Positions 35,065 to 43,684 of a DNA stretch of 64,000 bases are shown one piece after another. The notes under the pieces were generated by a model. The model saw nothing but the letters and a program-made list of their open reading frames with translations. It did not search any database and was not told the origin of the DNA. Made by a program: the position numbers and the translations under genes. How positions within the stretch are numbered: the stretch's first letter is position 1; the number at the start of each line of letters is the position of its first letter. This DNA is from Paraburkholderia adhaesiva (lineage in GTDB: Bacteria > Pseudomonadota > Gammaproteobacteria > Burkholderiales > Burkholderiaceae), in the NCBI RefSeq assembly GCF_021390575.1, contig NZ_JAJEJQ010000003.1, forward strand, positions 240,001 through 304,000, read 5' to 3'.

Positions 35065-36945
35065 ATGAAATTTCCTCGCTACGACATGAATTTTCCGGTG
35101 CCGCCGCAGGGCCGGAACAACCGCGTCTTTCCGCCGAGCCCGCCGACGCTGCATGTTCTCGCGTCGGTGATCATCGGCGCGATCCTGGTATGCGGCCTCT
35201 ACTTCGGACGTGCGGTGCTGATTCCGATCACGCTCTCGGTGCTGTTGAGCTTCCTGCTCGCACCGCTCGTGACGACGTTGCGCCGCTTGCACCTCGGGCA
35301 ATTTCTGTCGATCTTTCTTGCGGTGCTCGCCACCGTGCTAGCGCTGGGGGGCGTGGGTACGTTGATCGGGGCGCAGATCGTCCAGCTTGCCGCCGACCTG
35401 CCGCAATATCAGGAGGCGATCGAGCAGAAGCTGGAGACGGTACAGGAAAAGACAGTTGGCCGCGCCGATTCGCTGATGAGTCGCGCGTCCACGGCGCTTC
35501 AGCGCATGTCGCCCGCGCCGCCGCCCGCGCCGCTGCCGTTGCACGGTCGCGCCGCACGCAACGCGCCCACCCAGCCGACGCCGGTCGAGGTCCGCACGCC
35601 TCCGCCTACGCCGATGCAGCTCGCGCTGCGAGCGATCTCGCCTGTGATTGCGCCGCTCGAAACTGGCCTTATCGTGCTGGTGGTCACGATCTTCATCCTG
35701 CTCCAGCGCGAGGACTTGCGTGACCGCCTCATCAGTCTGTTCGGCTCGGACGACCTGCATCGCACCACCACGGCTATCAACGACGCATCCCGGCGGCTTT
35801 CGCGCTACTTCGTCGCGCAACTGGGCGTGAATGTCTCAGTGGGGGCGATCATTGCGATCGGGCTTGCGGGCATCGGCGTGCCGGGCGCGTTGTTGTTCGG
35901 CGCGATGGCGGCGTTGCTGCGCTTCGTGCCGTACATCGGAATCTGGATCGCGGCGGGGCTCGCGACCGTGCTGGCCGCCGCCATCCAGCCGCAGTGGACG
36001 ATGGGAGTCTTGACGCTGATTCTCTTTATCGTCGTCGACATAGCGGCCGGGCAGTTCGCGGAGCCGCTGCTTTACGGGCGCCACTCGGGTCTGTCGCCGC
36101 TCGCGGTCGTCGTCGCGGCGATCTTCTGGACCTGGCTCTGGGGGCCGATCGGGCTCGTGCTCTCGACGCCGCTCACGTTGTGCCTCGTCACGCTCGGACG
36201 CTATGTAGACAAGCTGAATTTTCTGACCATTCTGCTGGGTGACCAGCCAGCGCTTACGCCCGCGCAAATGTGCTACCAGCGCCTGCTTGCCGACGATCCA
36301 CACGAAGCGCTGCTGCAGGCGGACCGACTGCTCGCGGGCATGCCGCTCATCGACTACTACGAGCAAGTGGTGCTCGAAGGCCTGCGCTTCGCGCGCAACG
36401 ACGCGTTGCGCGGAGTGCTGCCTGCCGAACAGGTTGCGCGCATCAATCAGGCGCTGCTCGATATCGTGGAGGACCTGGAATCCGTCGATGATTCACGACA
36501 TGCCGACGCTGACGAAAGCGTTGGCGAAGCCGGTGCGCAAGCTACTGGTCGCGAGATCGTTGAGCCGGGCCCGGTGCTGTGCGTGCCGGGGCGTGGCGCG
36601 TTCGATACGGTTGTCGCAGCGATCGTTGCACAACTGCTCGCGCGGCGCGGCATCGATTGCACGACGACAAGCTATGAGCAGATGCGCGGCACGCGAGCCG
36701 GGATGGTGGATGGGGAGGATACGCGAGTGATCTGTGTGGTATCGCTGGATGCGCCCGAATCACCGCCGTATTTGCGCAATCTCGTGCGACGGCTGCGTGA
36801 GCGGACTGCGCAGGGGCTGATCATCGTTGGTATCGGTGGACCACAACAGGAGGAAGGTCAACTCAACACCGACGATGCGAACGTGCGGATTGCGGCGGCG
36901 TTAAAGGATTTGATCGAGGAATGCGCGCGGACGCGCGTGGTTTGA
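35065..36945 (+). CDS. AI-2E/PerM-family transporter with C-terminal extension
   Basis: A 626-residue protein. The first about 390 residues are the PerM/AI-2E transporter domain with 7-8 membrane segments (LIPITLSVLLSFLLAPLV, FVPYIGIWIAAGLATVLAA, WTWLWGPIGLVLSTPLTLCLV). A Pro/Ala-rich insert interrupts the large loop near 150-185. After the membrane part come about 230 soluble residues ending in a Rossmann-like unit (VLCVPGRGAFDTVVAAIVAQLL, VICVVSLDAPESPPYL, GLIIVGIGG) that recalls B12-binding folds without the cobalamin histidine motif. It follows the mlaC-like gene by 43 nt. Substrate unknown. Confidence 0.85.
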   Translation: MKFPRYDMNFPVPPQGRNNRVFPPSPPTLHVLASVIIGAILVCGLYFGRAVLIPITLSVLLSFLLAPLVTTLRRLHLGQFLSIFLAVLATVLALGGVGTLIGAQIVQLAADLPQYQEAIEQKLETVQEKTVGRADSLMSRASTALQRMSPAPPPAPLPLHGRAARNAPTQPTPVEVRTPPPTPMQLALRAISPVIAPLETGLIVLVVTIFILLQREDLRDRLISLFGSDDLHRTTTAINDASRRLSRYFVAQLGVNVSVGAIIAIGLAGIGVPGALLFGAMAALLRFVPYIGIWIAAGLATVLAAAIQPQWTMGVLTLILFIVVDIAAGQFAEPLLYGRHSGLSPLAVVVAAIFWTWLWGPIGLVLSTPLTLCLVTLGRYVDKLNFLTILLGDQPALTPAQMCYQRLLADDPHEALLQADRLLAGMPLIDYYEQVVLEGLRFARNDALRGVLPAEQVARINQALLDIVEDLESVDDSRHADADESVGEAGAQATGREIVEPGPVLCVPGRGAFDTVVAAIVAQLLARRGIDCTTTSYEQMRGTRAGMVDGEDTRVICVVSLDAPESPPYLRNLVRRLRERTAQGLIIVGIGGPQQEEGQLNTDDANVRIAAALKDLIEECARTRVV

Positions 36946-37096
36946 GCGTGGCGCGCGGCGGTGCCGATCAAAACCGCTCTTGATTGCACCTCGCCCCCGA
37001 CCGATTGTGACAGTCATGACGGTGTCATATTTGACCGCCAATATGTGAGGTTCTGTGCCCCTGGTTGCGGCATTAATGTTACTGGGAGACGAAGTC

Positions 37097-37351
37097 TTGC
37101 TAAGTCCACACGAAATTGCCACGCTGATGCTGGTCCGCCATTCGGCGGAACAGATCGACATGAATCGCAGTGAACTCCACACGCTGCTCGAACGCAGACT
37201 GATCGCACTGGAGCAGCGCGAAGGCGGTCACCGGCGGCTCTCGTTGACGATGACGGGCCGTCAGTTGCTTGAAGCGGTCGGGCGTATAGACCCGACTTTG
37301 CCGACGGCGAATGAAGCCAACGGCTTCGGGCGTCTTGCAGCGAATCTATAA
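37097..37351 (+). CDS. Small winged-helix-like protein
   Basis: About 84 residues from TTG 37097, where gggag lies 8 nt upstream. GTG 37055 would add 14 residues and cannot be excluded. The sequence LSPHEIATLMLVRHSAEQI followed by LHTLLERRLIALEQREGGHRRLSLTMTGRQLLEAV looks like a helix-wing unit and resembles small proteins present in several copies in Burkholderia genomes (from memory). Probably a DNA-binding accessory protein; no partner is adjacent. Confidence 0.6.
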   Translation: MLSPHEIATLMLVRHSAEQIDMNRSELHTLLERRLIALEQREGGHRRLSLTMTGRQLLEAVGRIDPTLPTANEANGFGRLAANL

Positions 37352-38507
37352 GTATCTATTTACTTCAATTTTAAATTGGAGCTGATTCGGTAACGGTGCG
37401 CTCCACGCCTGATCGTTCGAAAATGCGAATGTGATTTCGCCCGATCTTCGGGGTGTTGACGCGTTACGCGCTGGCTATCCAGATTAATCGGATGCTGTCT
37501 TGGTGAACGAGAAAAACCATCGAAGTCGTGATCGAAATTGAAAGTTTTGACGCGGCTGTGATTAATTCGTAAAACTAAATGTTGAGCGGAGACGTCGCTC
37601 TGTGATGGCCTGTTATGTTAACGCTCGATTAACTGTTCGCCATCTATGCAAGCGGAAATATTGTTTCATTTGTCGAAGTGTACGAACGGCCGTGCCAGAT
37701 CGTAATTTCCGTGTTTGCAGAAACGAATTGATACATATCACGAGTATTTTTTTCAAACGGTCTGGACGGGTTCGGCATCTCCGTGTTTTACTTGTCATGT
37801 GACACATCGCAATATGCGTTACGTATGAAGAGTAACGCTGTCGTATGACGAATTCCCCTGTCGTAGAACTGTCACCATAGCCGCGATACGATTATTAACG
37901 TCACCTGCTGATAGCAGGTGGACGAACGGCCGTGCTGTTGCGCAGGGTGCCTTTTTATATGGAGTCCGAATTTTGGTCTGCGTTGCCGAAGATCGTGCCG
38001 GGTTCAGCACTATGTGCATGCGTGTCACCGGGATTTCCGCCCGGCTTGCCTCTTACCCGAGGCGCCATCAATCGGATGTGCCGCATTCACGCGGATCTTG
38101 CGTACGAGACTTCGGACGCGGCGCTCGTTGCGCCCGCCTCAAATGCATGAGCCTGTGCTCACTGCCCCAAGAGTGGTTGAATCGACTTCGATCCAGTTGG
38201 CGAGCTCCCAGCCGGGCATGATCACAAGACGCTCCCCGCTGGTTGAGATTTCGGCTACGCGTCGCTGCGGCTGCTGCCGTTGGTCTAGCGCGGCGCGATA
38301 CCCAGCGGCGGCAAGCATCAGGTGAAGGTGGCGCTCGGCGCGCGCCTGCCCCGGCTGGTCAGCGGCGCATTACGCACCGATTCCGTCAATCATCGTTACT
38401 GCATCCGGGTTTATACCCATCGTATGGCGCGAGGGTGGTGTTCAAACTGACCCCACCCTCCGCAGCTTTTATCGAGTTGCTTATACCCCTAAACGAAAGG
38501 AGGAGTT
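37352..38507. other. Long intergenic region before phaB
   Basis: About 1.15 kb with no convincing gene. The left 550 bases are strongly AT-rich compared with the rest of the window. A 14-base sequence ACGAACGGCCGTGC occurs at 37682-37695 and again at 37922-37935, exactly 240 bp apart. A perfect 8-bp hairpin (cacctgct, loop gat, agcaggtg) lies at 37902-37920. The right half is GC-rich. The phaB promoter should be here but was not identified. Confidence 0.4.
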
Positions 38508-39248
38508 ATGGCGAAGCGCATTGCCTATGTAACCGGCGGAATGGGCGGCATTGGAACCGCAATCTGCCAGCGGCTGCACAAAGACGGCTTTACCGTCATC
38601 GCCGGCTGCGGGCCGAATTCCCAGCGTCGCGCGAAATGGATCGAGGACCAGAAGGCGGCAGGTTATGACTTCGTTGCGTCGGAAGGCAATGTGGCTGACT
38701 GGGAATCGACGGCTACTGCTTTCGCGAAGGTGAAGAAGGAAGTCGGCGAAATCGACGTGCTGGTCAACAACGCTGGCATCACGCGCGACGTCGTGTTCCG
38801 CAAGATGACGCATGAGGACTGGGTCGCAGTCATTGACACCAACCTCACGAGTCTCTTCAACGTCACCAAGCAGGTTATCGACGGCATGGTCGAGCGCGGC
38901 TGGGGACGCGTTATCAACATTTCGTCGGTGAACGGGCAGAAAGGTCAGTTCGGCCAGACGAATTACTCGACCGCGAAGGCCGGCATTCACGGCTTCACGA
39001 TGGCGCTCGCTCAGGAAGTCGCGACGAAGGGTGTGACCGTCAACACGGTCTCGCCCGGCTATATCGGCACGGACATGGTGCGCGCGGTGAAGCCCGAAGT
39101 GCTGGAGAAGATCGTGGCGAGCATTCCGGTGCGTCGTCTCGGCGAACCGCATGAAATCGCGTCGATCTGTGCGTGGCTCGCGTCTGAGGAGTCGGGTTTC
39201 TCGACCGGCGCCGACTTCTCGTTGAACGGCGGTTTGCACATGAGCTAA
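38508..39248 (+). CDS. phaB: Acetoacetyl-CoA reductase
   Basis: Reduces acetoacetyl-CoA to (R)-3-hydroxybutyryl-CoA with NADPH for polyhydroxybutyrate synthesis. The 246-residue short-chain dehydrogenase has the cofactor motif TGGMGGIG (9-16), NNAG (87-90), and catalytic Ser140, Tyr153 and Lys157 (SVNGQKGQFGQTNYSTAK). GQTNYSTAKAG and SPGYIGTDMV are typical of PhaB. It begins at ATG 38508 behind aaggaggag. No phaA or phaC is adjacent, so it is an orphan copy with its own terminator. Confidence 0.95.
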   Translation: MAKRIAYVTGGMGGIGTAICQRLHKDGFTVIAGCGPNSQRRAKWIEDQKAAGYDFVASEGNVADWESTATAFAKVKKEVGEIDVLVNNAGITRDVVFRKMTHEDWVAVIDTNLTSLFNVTKQVIDGMVERGWGRVINISSVNGQKGQFGQTNYSTAKAGIHGFTMALAQEVATKGVTVNTVSPGYIGTDMVRAVKPEVLEKIVASIPVRRLGEPHEIASICAWLASEESGFSTGADFSLNGGLHMS

Positions 39249-39293
39249 GCGGACGTTTCGGCCGACTGTGTGCAGCTGGCGGAAGTCATGTAA

Positions 39294-39327
39294 TGCGGGA
39301 GCGGGCAGCAGCCTGCTCCCGCATTTT
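39294..39327 (+). terminator. phaB terminator
   Basis: Stem tgcgggagc (39294-39302) and gctcccgca (39315-39323) followed by TTTT, starting about 45 nt after the phaB stop. Confidence 0.88.
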
Positions 39328-39365
39328 GCATTATGCGGGTCGCGCAACGATACGGCAGGGGCCAA

Positions 39366-39396
39366 GAAAAAGCGCCGGAAACAGGGGTCCCGGCGC
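39366..39396 (-). terminator. Leftward terminator-like hairpin with no assigned gene
   Basis: On the minus strand gcgccgg (39390-39396) pairs with ccggcgc (39372-39378) and is followed by five T. It faces the phaB terminator. The nearest leftward gene stops at 40135, more than 700 bp away. Confidence 0.6.
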
Positions 39397-39811
39397 CCAA
39401 GGTTGGCTCTGCGTGTGGTCCCAACTGCTGTTACATGGGACAGGGTATGGCCCGTGGCGCGCGGGAGCGACGCATTCGACCCGTCGCCTCGTTCCATGAT
39501 TGTTTTAACGGCAGCAGCCGCGCGAAGTTAAGGGTGGAGAATCACGGCTAGTCGAAAGAACGAAGACATGCTACGCCGGGGCGTGAGAGAGCCAACACTG
39601 ATTCAGATATCGATGCCGTACTATCAGCGTGACGGTTCCGGGTGCCACGCGTCATTCGGGTTGCCCGACCGCCGACTGGCGAAGTGCAAATCGTTGTGCG
39701 GCGATCCGCGCAAGAAGCGCCGGAGCGTATGACTTTATTGTCCCTTCGTCAGTGCCGCAAAACCAACCGGCAGGCTGGCTCCCTGATCGGAGGCAGCAAA
39801 GGGGAACGGCT
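39397..39811. other. Intergenic region between phaB and small exported protein
   Basis: About 415 bases after the two facing terminators. No gene was recognised. A leftward small RNA ending at the hairpin 39366-39396 is possible but unproven. Confidence 0.35.
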
Positions 39812-40102
39812 ATGCATTCGAAAGCAATGCCTCATATGCTTGCAATCGTATTGCTCATGAGTAGCGGCCCCGCTCTTGCCGCCTGTGAACAAGAAGCGTC
39901 ACGACTCTGCTCGAGTGGCGATCCACGTTGTCTTGAAGGTGCAGTAGCGTCGGTTGAGCAGGCGCTCGCCGACTGCAAAACGCCGGAAGGAAGGCAACAG
40001 AACGCGGCGCTGTGGCAAGCCACGCCGCTATTCTTCGACGGGCAGCCCTTCGAACATATGTTCTGGCGGTGCGTTGCACATCTGTGCGACGAGCGTCAAT
40101 AG
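39812..40102 (+). CDS. Small exported cysteine-containing protein
   Basis: A 96-residue protein starting at ATG 39812 with agggga about 7 nt upstream. A signal peptide (MLAIVLLMSSGPALA, cleavage near 23-24) is followed by a short mature part with six cysteines (ACEQEASRLC, DPRC, ALADC, WRC, HLC), probably paired in disulfides in the periplasm. No family was recognised. It converges with the channel gene ending at 40135. Confidence 0.6.
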   Translation: MHSKAMPHMLAIVLLMSSGPALAACEQEASRLCSSGDPRCLEGAVASVEQALADCKTPEGRQQNAALWQATPLFFDGQPFEHMFWRCVAHLCDERQ

Positions 40103-40134
40103 GCCGGTTTCGCGGCGCCTGTGACAACGGCCTG

Positions 40135-41292
40135 CTATCGCGTTCCGAACCATCTGTCGTAAATGCGCTGGTACGTACCGTCTTCGCGCATTGCGAGGAG
40201 GGCGCCGTTCACGCGTTTGAGCAGCGCGCTGTTGAGCGGGAAGACGAAGCCCACGTCGTTCTCGTTGAAGCTGGGGCCCACGAGCTTCACCCGGCCCTTG
40301 CCTTCGTGTGCCGCGAAGTACCCAAGTCCTGCGGAGCCGAGCACGACCGCATCCACGTCGCCTTTGAGGAGCGCGTCGAAGGCGGCATGGTCGCTCGCGT
40401 ATTCGCGCACCTGCACGTCGCGATTCCGAAGCCACGGCAGCGCCGAACCGCTGGCCACTGTGGCGACGGTCAAGCCCGCGAGGTCGTCGGGGCCGTTGAT
40501 CGAACCACGAATATGCTCGACGGTCAGTTTCGAGGTGAGTTGCGCCGTGTACGACGCCACGAACACGATACCGACGAACATCCATACCAACGCTATCGCA
40601 CGCGAGAGCGCTCGACGGCGAGGCTCGTCTTCCTGCGTGAACAACGTGGACGCCGCCCAATAGATCGCGCGGAAAATGCCCGGAAAGTAGCGCGTGGACT
40701 TGCCGGACTTATAGCCCTGCAAGTAATCGACGAACCACACCACATGCGCTGCAATCAGCGTGAGCAGTGCGGCCATGGCGAACCAGAGCAGCGTCGTGCG
40801 CGAGATCAGCAATTCGCCGAATCTTCGTAGCGGCAAGACGGATGCGGTTTCGCCCGTGTCGCGCACCATCACGCGCAGACCCGATTCCATGATCGGATAC
40901 GAAAAGTCGAATTCGCGATCGCGTTCGACGCTGTAGAAGAGGCCGGACACAGCAACATCGTCGTCACCATCGCGCAGCGTCTGGAATAGTGCGTTCACGT
41001 CAGGTGCCACGTCGTAGTGCGTCTGGATGTGCAGACGCGCAGCGATTTCGTTCCACAAGTCGATGGAGAATCCGGTGAGCTGACCGTGAGACTGCATCAC
41101 GAACGGCGCGATCACGAACGTGCTGACGCGCAACGGCTGAGGTTCCTGCTGCGCGTGCGCTTGTGATGCGTGGATGAGCGATGCCAGTAGAAGCAGCCAT
41201 GCGCCCAGAGTCTTGCGCCATCGGGCAGTCAAGTTGCGCCTCCACGCAAAAGGCGCGGTCTTCGTGGAGAGGTTCGAATCGCGTGCTTTCAT
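40135..41292 (-). CDS. Ionotropic-glutamate-receptor-like ligand-gated channel
   Basis: A 385-residue protein with the layout of an ionotropic glutamate receptor core: signal peptide (to about 48), first ligand lobe S1 (about 52-155, SBP_bac_3 type), TM1 (166-188), a pore loop (about 204-222), TM2 (231-253), then lobe S2 (258-385). SYTAQLTSKLTVE at 247-259 closely follows the eukaryotic gate motif SYTANLAAFLTVE. The pore reads AIYWAASTLFTQEDEP and lacks the K+ filter TVGYG seen in GluR0. S2 contains VATVASGSALPWL and NENDVGFVFPLNSALL. The start ATG 41292 is chosen to give the signal peptide. Ligand and ion selectivity are unknown. Confidence 0.82.
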   Translation of the reverse strand: MKARDSNLSTKTAPFAWRRNLTARWRKTLGAWLLLLASLIHASQAHAQQEPQPLRVSTFVIAPFVMQSHGQLTGFSIDLWNEIAARLHIQTHYDVAPDVNALFQTLRDGDDDVAVSGLFYSVERDREFDFSYPIMESGLRVMVRDTGETASVLPLRRFGELLISRTTLLWFAMAALLTLIAAHVVWFVDYLQGYKSGKSTRYFPGIFRAIYWAASTLFTQEDEPRRRALSRAIALVWMFVGIVFVASYTAQLTSKLTVEHIRGSINGPDDLAGLTVATVASGSALPWLRNRDVQVREYASDHAAFDALLKGDVDAVVLGSAGLGYFAAHEGKGRVKLVGPSFNENDVGFVFPLNSALLKRVNGALLAMREDGTYQRIYDRWFGTR

Positions 41293-41429
41293 GGACGTAG
41301 CACCGTCCTTGTCGGCTTGTGGCGCACAGGCGCGATGGATCGAGCTTAGCCGCGAAGTTTTGTGATGTCGATGAGCAACAGACTCATCTTCGGACTCGCG
41401 CGCGTGGTTGAGGGGCACTTATCGCGGAC

Positions 41430-41448
41430 GGTATTAGGGGTTAATACC
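41430..41448. promoter_or_regulatory. Operator-like dyad GGTATTA-N5-TAATACC
   Basis: A perfect 7-bp inverted repeat with a 5-bp spacer, about 250 bp before the dehydratase gene and 140 bp before the channel gene. It has the size of a GntR/FadR-type operator; the GntR protein at 43685 is one candidate binder. Confidence 0.5.
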
Positions 41449-41605
41449 ATGTCGATTTCGATATCGGAAGGCGCTCAATTGCGCCAAAGTGGATGTTTTG
41501 TGCCTGCGGGGATCGGCGAGTTACGCCGGGGTAGCCGGCGCCGCGCCGATCGCAATGAGCGGGGATCACCGCGCGAGCACGACGAAAAATCGAAGCTTTG
41601 CGCAG

Positions 41606-41693
41606 GGCCGCACTAAGTGCTAAAGCACCAGGTGCGGCCGACAGCTCTGCATGGGGCCGCACTAAGTGCTAAAGCACTAAGTGCGGCCGACAG
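41606..41693. repeat. Tandem 39-bp repeat of GCACTAAGTGC dyads before the dehydratase gene
   Basis: Two near-identical copies (41606-41644 and 41655-41693, 49-bp period) each start ggccgcac and end gtgcggccgacag, so each is itself a large inverted repeat. Inside are two 11-bp dyads GCACTAAGTGC 15 bp apart (41610-41620, 41625-41635 as gcaccaggtgc, 41659-41669, 41674-41684). The second copy runs directly into the ribosome site aggag of the dehydratase gene at 41702. It may be an operator array or an RNA structure that hides the ribosome site. Confidence 0.85.
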
Positions 41694-41701
41694 GAGACAG
41701 G

Positions 41702-42634
41702 ATGACGACCACGAACCGTGTACCCCGCCACGCGGGCATCTTTCCCGTCGTACCAACCACGTTCACCGAAACCGGCGAACTGGATCTCGAAAGCCAGAAG
41801 CGTGCGGTCGATTTCATGATCGACGCAGGCTCAGACGGACTGTGCATACTCGCGAACTTCTCGGAGCAATTCTCGCTGTCCGACGACGAACGCGACCTCA
41901 TCACGCGCACCGTGCTTGAACATGTCGCGGGCCGTGTGCCTGTGATCGTGACCACGACGCACTACAGCTCGCACGTCAGCGCTGTGCGCAGCCGGCGAGC
42001 GCAGGATCTGGGCGCGTCGATGGTGATGCTGATGCCGCCTTATCACGGCGCGACGTTCCGCGTCCCGGAAACGCAGATCCATGAGTTCTACGCGCGTGTT
42101 TCCGATGCCATCGACATTCCGATCATGATCCAGGATGCGCCCGCGGCGGGCACGGTGCTCTCTGCTTCGTTTCTCGCGCGCATGGCGAAAGACATCGAGC
42201 ATGTCGCCTACTTCAAGATCGAAACGCCGGGAGCGGCAAACAAATTGCGTGAACTGATCCGCCTGGGTGGGGAAGCCGTGGCCGGCCCGTGGGACGGCGA
42301 AGAGGGCATCACGCTGCTCGCGGACCTCAATGCGGGCGCAACCGGATCGATGACGGGCGGCGGCTTCCCGGACGGTATCCGTCCGATCATCGTGGCGCAC
42401 CGCGAAGGCCGCACCGACGAGGCGTTCGCGCTCTATCAGCGCTGGCTGCCGCTCATCAATCACGAGAATCGCCAGGCGGGGTTGCTTGCCACGAAGTCGC
42501 TGATGAAGGAGGGCGGTGTAATCGCGTGTGAATTGCCGCGCCATCCGTTGCCACCGATGCATCCCGATACACGCGCCGAACTTATCGCCATTGCACGCCG
42601 TCTCGATCCGCTCGTGCTGCGGTGGGCGCATTGA
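41702..42634 (+). CDS. L-2-keto-3-deoxyarabonate dehydratase (DHDPS family)
   Basis: A 310-residue (beta/alpha)8 protein of the dihydrodipicolinate synthase/N-acetylneuraminate lyase family. The Schiff-base lysine is Lys172 in AYFKIETPG. In place of the usual YNxP it has QDAPAAG, and LCILANFSEQ near 48-57, as in the Azospirillum L-2-keto-3-deoxyarabonate dehydratase, which forms alpha-ketoglutarate semialdehyde. Start ATG 41702 with aggag upstream. It is followed 37 nt later by an L-arabinose 1-dehydrogenase gene, which supports the assignment. The very structured repeat just before it suggests tight control. Confidence 0.88.
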   Translation: MTTTNRVPRHAGIFPVVPTTFTETGELDLESQKRAVDFMIDAGSDGLCILANFSEQFSLSDDERDLITRTVLEHVAGRVPVIVTTTHYSSHVSAVRSRRAQDLGASMVMLMPPYHGATFRVPETQIHEFYARVSDAIDIPIMIQDAPAAGTVLSASFLARMAKDIEHVAYFKIETPGAANKLRELIRLGGEAVAGPWDGEEGITLLADLNAGATGSMTGGGFPDGIRPIIVAHREGRTDEAFALYQRWLPLINHENRQAGLLATKSLMKEGGVIACELPRHPLPPMHPDTRAELIAIARRLDPLVLRWAH

Positions 42635-42671
42635 TGATTCAAGTGTAACCAATACCAACCAGGAGATCCTG

Positions 42672-43604
42672 ATGAACGCATCGCCGTATACGTTGGCCAT
42701 TGCGGGTGTCGGCAAGATCGCACGCGACCAGCATCTGCCCGCCATCGCTGCGAATCCGGGCTTTGCGCTCGTCGCGAGCGCGAGTCGCAACGCGCAGGTT
42801 GAGGGTGTGCGCAATTTCACCGATATCGATGCGCTGCTCGCCGACGTGTCCGGACTCGACGCTGTGTCGCTCTGCGCGCCGCCGCAGGTCCGTTATGCGC
42901 AGGCGCGCTCCGCGCTGCTGGCGGGCAAGCACGTCATGCTGGAAAAGCCGCCGGGCGCGAGCGTGACTGAAGTGGAAGCGTTGCGCGAACTGGCCCACGC
43001 GCAAGGGCGCACGCTTTTCGCGACGTGGCACTCGCGTTACGCGAGCGCCGTCGAGCCCGCGCGCGCATGGCTCGCGACGCGGACCATCAGCGCGGTGCAC
43101 GTTCGCTGGAAAGAGGATGTGCGGCGCTGGCATCCGGGGCAGCAATGGATATGGGAGCCGGGCGGCCTGGGCGTATTCGATCCCGGTATCAACGCGCTTT
43201 CCATCGTCACGCGTATGCTGCCGCGCGAAGTGCTGCTGCGCGGTGCGACCCTGCATGTACCCGCCGATTGCTTTACGCCCATTGCTGCCGAACTCGACTG
43301 CATCGATACCGATGGTGTCGGCGTGCGCATGGAATTCGACTGGCGACATGGCCCCGTCGAGCAATGGGAGATCGACGTTCAGACGACGGATGGACTGCTG
43401 GCGTTGAGTGAAGGCGGCGAGCGCCTCTCGATCGCGGGCGAGGACGTTGCGCTCGCGCCCGAACGCGAATATCCGGCGCTCTACGAGCGATTTCACTGGC
43501 TGATCGCGCATGGTGCCGAGGACGTCGATGTGCGTCCGCTGCGTCTCGTCGCCGATGCGTTTCTGCTTGGGCGGCACGTCGAGGTTGAACCGTTTGGACG
43601 CTAG
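42672..43604 (+). CDS. L-arabinose/D-galactose 1-dehydrogenase (Gfo/Idh/MocA family)
   Basis: A 310-residue NAD(P)-dependent oxidoreductase. The Rossmann motif is AIAGVGKIARDQHLPAI, then MLEKPPG with the family lysine (EKP). RWKEDVRRWHPGQQW and GVFDPGINALSIVTR match the Azospirillum L-arabinose 1-dehydrogenase pattern, which also accepts galactose. It oxidises the sugar at C1 to the lactone, the first step of non-phosphorylative catabolism. Start ATG 42672 with aggag 7 nt upstream. Confidence 0.9.
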   Translation: MNASPYTLAIAGVGKIARDQHLPAIAANPGFALVASASRNAQVEGVRNFTDIDALLADVSGLDAVSLCAPPQVRYAQARSALLAGKHVMLEKPPGASVTEVEALRELAHAQGRTLFATWHSRYASAVEPARAWLATRTISAVHVRWKEDVRRWHPGQQWIWEPGGLGVFDPGINALSIVTRMLPREVLLRGATLHVPADCFTPIAAELDCIDTDGVGVRMEFDWRHGPVEQWEIDVQTTDGLLALSEGGERLSIAGEDVALAPEREYPALYERFHWLIAHGAEDVDVRPLRLVADAFLLGRHVEVEPFGR

Positions 43605-43684
43605 CGCGGGTGAGAATGGGATGGGCGGATGTAGAGCGAATTGAATACGTTCTACGCTAGCCGGCGCGCCCGTCAACCATCCAT

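Larger units (their letters stand above)
41293..41701. other. Regulatory region between channel gene and dehydratase gene
   Basis: About 410 bases between divergent genes. It contains a 19-bp dyad at 41430-41448 and two copies of a 39-bp dyad repeat at 41606-41693, annotated separately. No gene was recognised. Confidence 0.5.

Noticed and set aside
38243..38668. Open frame of 141 codons running into phaB
   Set aside because: Arg/Ala-rich, overlaps the true phaB start out of frame, and has no family-like sequence.
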